Source: CBDDBX01 sp965225955 (GTDB lineage: Bacteria > Acidobacteriota > Aminicenantia > UBA2199). From it: a DNA stretch of 22,483 nucleotides. A program made the position numbers and the translations under genes. The stretch is from NCBI GenBank assembly GCA_965225955.1, contig CBDDBX010000013.1, positions 1-22,483 of the forward strand. Reading direction: 5' to 3'. The stretch's first letter is position 1, and every line of letters begins with the position of its first letter. Shown here one piece after another: positions 20,966-22,483 of the stretch. Under the pieces are notes generated by a model that was not told the DNA's origin, ran no database searches, and worked only from the letters and a program-made list of their open reading frames with translations.

Positions 20966-22483
20966 CTAGAAACTTAATTTTGCACCGAATCTTACTGTTA
21001 AAGGAGCTGTAAATCCATATTTCATGCCATAAAGAGGGTTAAGAGCATGCTTATCTCTTTTGATAATTTCATCTACATCATAACCTTTTATAATCTCTTC
21101 ATTTGTTAATTCCACCTTGGTTCCAGATACAATTCCATTATATTTTCTTGTAGCAATACTATTATCTGTAAGATTATTAATATTCACATTGAAATTAAGG
21201 TTCATCTTATCTGAAAGTTTCATATTGTACTCAGCATAAAGATCTATATTCCACATAACAGGAGTTCTACCCATATCACCACGACCATTTGGATAGTATC
21301 CCTGCTGCTTCTTCAGAGGTAAATATGTTGAAACAGGAGTTCCGCTTCTTACATACATATTTGTTCCGACAGTCAGACCAAAATCAAATGTATAAGCACC
21401 GTAGAGTTTGAAATCGATAGGTCTGTCTGTAGGGAGTACTCCATCAGAAGAGTTCATTTGTGAATCATAATGCAGGAACCAGGCATCAAAGTATCTGGCA
21501 ACATTAGGATCCTGTCTTCCCTCTTCATCTGTACTTGCAAGACCGGAGAAATTACCTGTAAGCCTGCTCAATGTGAGAGATACTCCACCAAACCAGTTGT
21601 CGGAGAATTTTTTATCCAGATTTATCTGCATTGAGTAATATTCTCTTTTAGGATCGGGACATTTAGCACCTTTTGGAATACTTGTTTTACCATCATCATT
21701 TGGTGTTTCAGATGCCTCTTTATACTTCTGGTTAATCCAGTCTGAACCGGGGTTACCGATAAAGTAGTGCTCATCAGAACCGATTTTAACACCAATATCC
21801 TCAATAGCATTAAGAATTCTATTGTGCATCAGTCTTATTGTAAGAGACAAATTGTCACTCAATGCTCTCTGATAACCAAGAGATATCTCCATTTTAGAGT
21901 AAGGTTTCATATTGGGCTGAACAAGATCAAAAGATGGTACTCTGCCATTTATTTTTTCCAGCAGCTCACCTCCATTAACTGGATCAACTGAACCTGTAAA
22001 ACCAAATCCTTTTTTATCAATAAGGTTTTTCCAGTTTGTATCTGTAAGATTGTAATAAACATCCCACATGGTGGCTCCACCAAAAGAACCAACAGCCATT
22101 GCAAGCTTCATTACATCATAATAGATTCCAAAACTACCAAAAAGTTTATTCTTTCCATCACCATTAATGTCATATGAGAAACCAACACGTGGAGCAATTT
22201 TATCAAAGAAACCAAATTTAAAAGCAGCTTCTTTTCTGTTCTCATCCATAGATGGCATATTTTCTTTTTCAAATCTTACACCATAGTTTAGGGTAAGTTT
22301 GGTTCCAATTGTCCAGCTATCCTGCAGATAAAAAGCCCAGCGATCTGTATCCAGTTTACCCTTTTTACCAGTATTATAGCCATAAAGTATTCCATATTTT
22401 ACAGGAATCTTTCTATTATCTGAATGTTGATAGAAAGAGTTTTTATCACCATTCTTCCAATAGAGATACCATCTCTGCATAAC
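20966..22483 (-). CDS. Oar-like TonB-dependent outer-membrane receptor (C-terminal part, runs off right edge)
   Basis: The frame stays open to the last base of the window, so the N-terminus, plug and any carboxypeptidase-like domain are outside. The ~505 visible residues are beta-barrel of the large Oar/CarbopepD-reg type: LDTDRWAFYLQDSWTIGTKLTLNYGVRFEKE, KIAPRVGFSYDINGDGKNKLFGSFGIYYD, MKPYSKMEISLGYQRALSDNLSLTIRLMHN, DRPIDFKLYGAYTFDFG, and a terminal strand ending VRFGAKLSF with the C-terminal aromatic used for outer-membrane assembly. This family is abundant in Acidobacteriota-like and Bacteroidota genomes and imports or binds peptides and polymers, among others. It is unrelated in sub-type to the compact receptor at 10249-12153 and converges on the riboswitch operon, so it is probably not part of the tungsten regulon. 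Confidence 0.88.
   Translation of the reverse strand, partial: VMQRWYLYWKNGDKNSFYQHSDNRKIPVKYGILYGYNTGKKGKLDTDRWAFYLQDSWTIGTKLTLNYGVRFEKENMPSMDENRKEAAFKFGFFDKIAPRVGFSYDINGDGKNKLFGSFGIYYDVMKLAMAVGSFGGATMWDVYYNLTDTNWKNLIDKKGFGFTGSVDPVNGGELLEKINGRVPSFDLVQPNMKPYSKMEISLGYQRALSDNLSLTIRLMHNRILNAIEDIGVKIGSDEHYFIGNPGSDWINQKYKEASETPNDDGKTSIPKGAKCPDPKREYYSMQINLDKKFSDNWFGGVSLTLSRLTGNFSGLASTDEEGRQDPNVARYFDAWFLHYDSQMNSSDGVLPTDRPIDFKLYGAYTFDFGLTVGTNMYVRSGTPVSTYLPLKKQQGYYPNGRGDMGRTPVMWNIDLYAEYNMKLSDKMNLNFNVNINNLTDNSIATRKYNGIVSGTKVELTNEEIIKGYDVDEIIKRDKHALNPLYGMKYGFTAPLTVRFGAKLSF

Overview
The window (roughly 40% G+C by eye) comes from a diderm, probably anaerobic bacterium. It encodes TonB, two TonB-dependent outer-membrane receptors and lipoprotein-type signal peptides, together with a tungsten-type aldehyde:ferredoxin oxidoreductase (AOR) and a tungstate ABC importer. 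The partial receptor at the right end is of the Oar-like type frequent in Acidobacteriota/Aminicenantes-like and other fermentative candidate phyla. I cannot place the organism more precisely from sequence alone. Codon use (AGA-rich arginine) looks uniform, with no sign that a block was recently acquired.

Left part (1-8.2 kb) is mostly ordinary housekeeping and accessory genes. It holds the end of a PQQ-like beta-propeller protein, a membrane dipeptidase, a TauE/SafE permease, and an intergenic stretch with paired TGTAACA repeats and an orphan ORF. These are followed by a minus-strand SAM methyltransferase, a TIGR01212/YhcC-type radical SAM gene overlapping pgsA, a plus-strand SpoIIE/PP2C phosphatase, and a minus-strand tonB plus a small hypothetical envelope gene.

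The right part (8.3-20.95 kb) is the striking one. Three transcription units each begin with a Moco-family riboswitch (molybdenum/tungsten cofactor sensor) placed a few bases downstream of a good sigma70-like promoter with a 17-bp spacer. Unit 1 (riboswitch 8325-8421) reads a 52-codon leader ORF, a P5C-dehydrogenase-type aldehyde dehydrogenase that needs no Mo or W, and a small TonB-dependent receptor. Unit 2 (riboswitch 12365-12473) reads AOR, two MoaD-like proteins, a ThiF/HesA-like adenylyltransferase and a ThiS-like carrier. Unit 3 (riboswitch 15982-16081) reads wtpABC, moeA and a short moaA, and ends at an intrinsic terminator.

My reading is a cofactor-responsive tungsten regulon. When cofactor is scarce, the cell would raise tungstate uptake at the inner membrane (WtpABC) and perhaps the outer membrane (TonB receptor, with tonB next door), and raise cofactor synthesis (MoeA, MoaA, carriers). 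It may also induce a metal-free aldehyde dehydrogenase as a stand-in for AOR, the same logic as metE under a cobalamin riboswitch. The swap hypothesis and the two-Shine-Dalgarno leader-ORF switch in unit 1 are the most novel observations. Both are inferences from layout and base pairing.

The window closes with a convergent, partial Oar-like TonB-dependent receptor running off the right edge.
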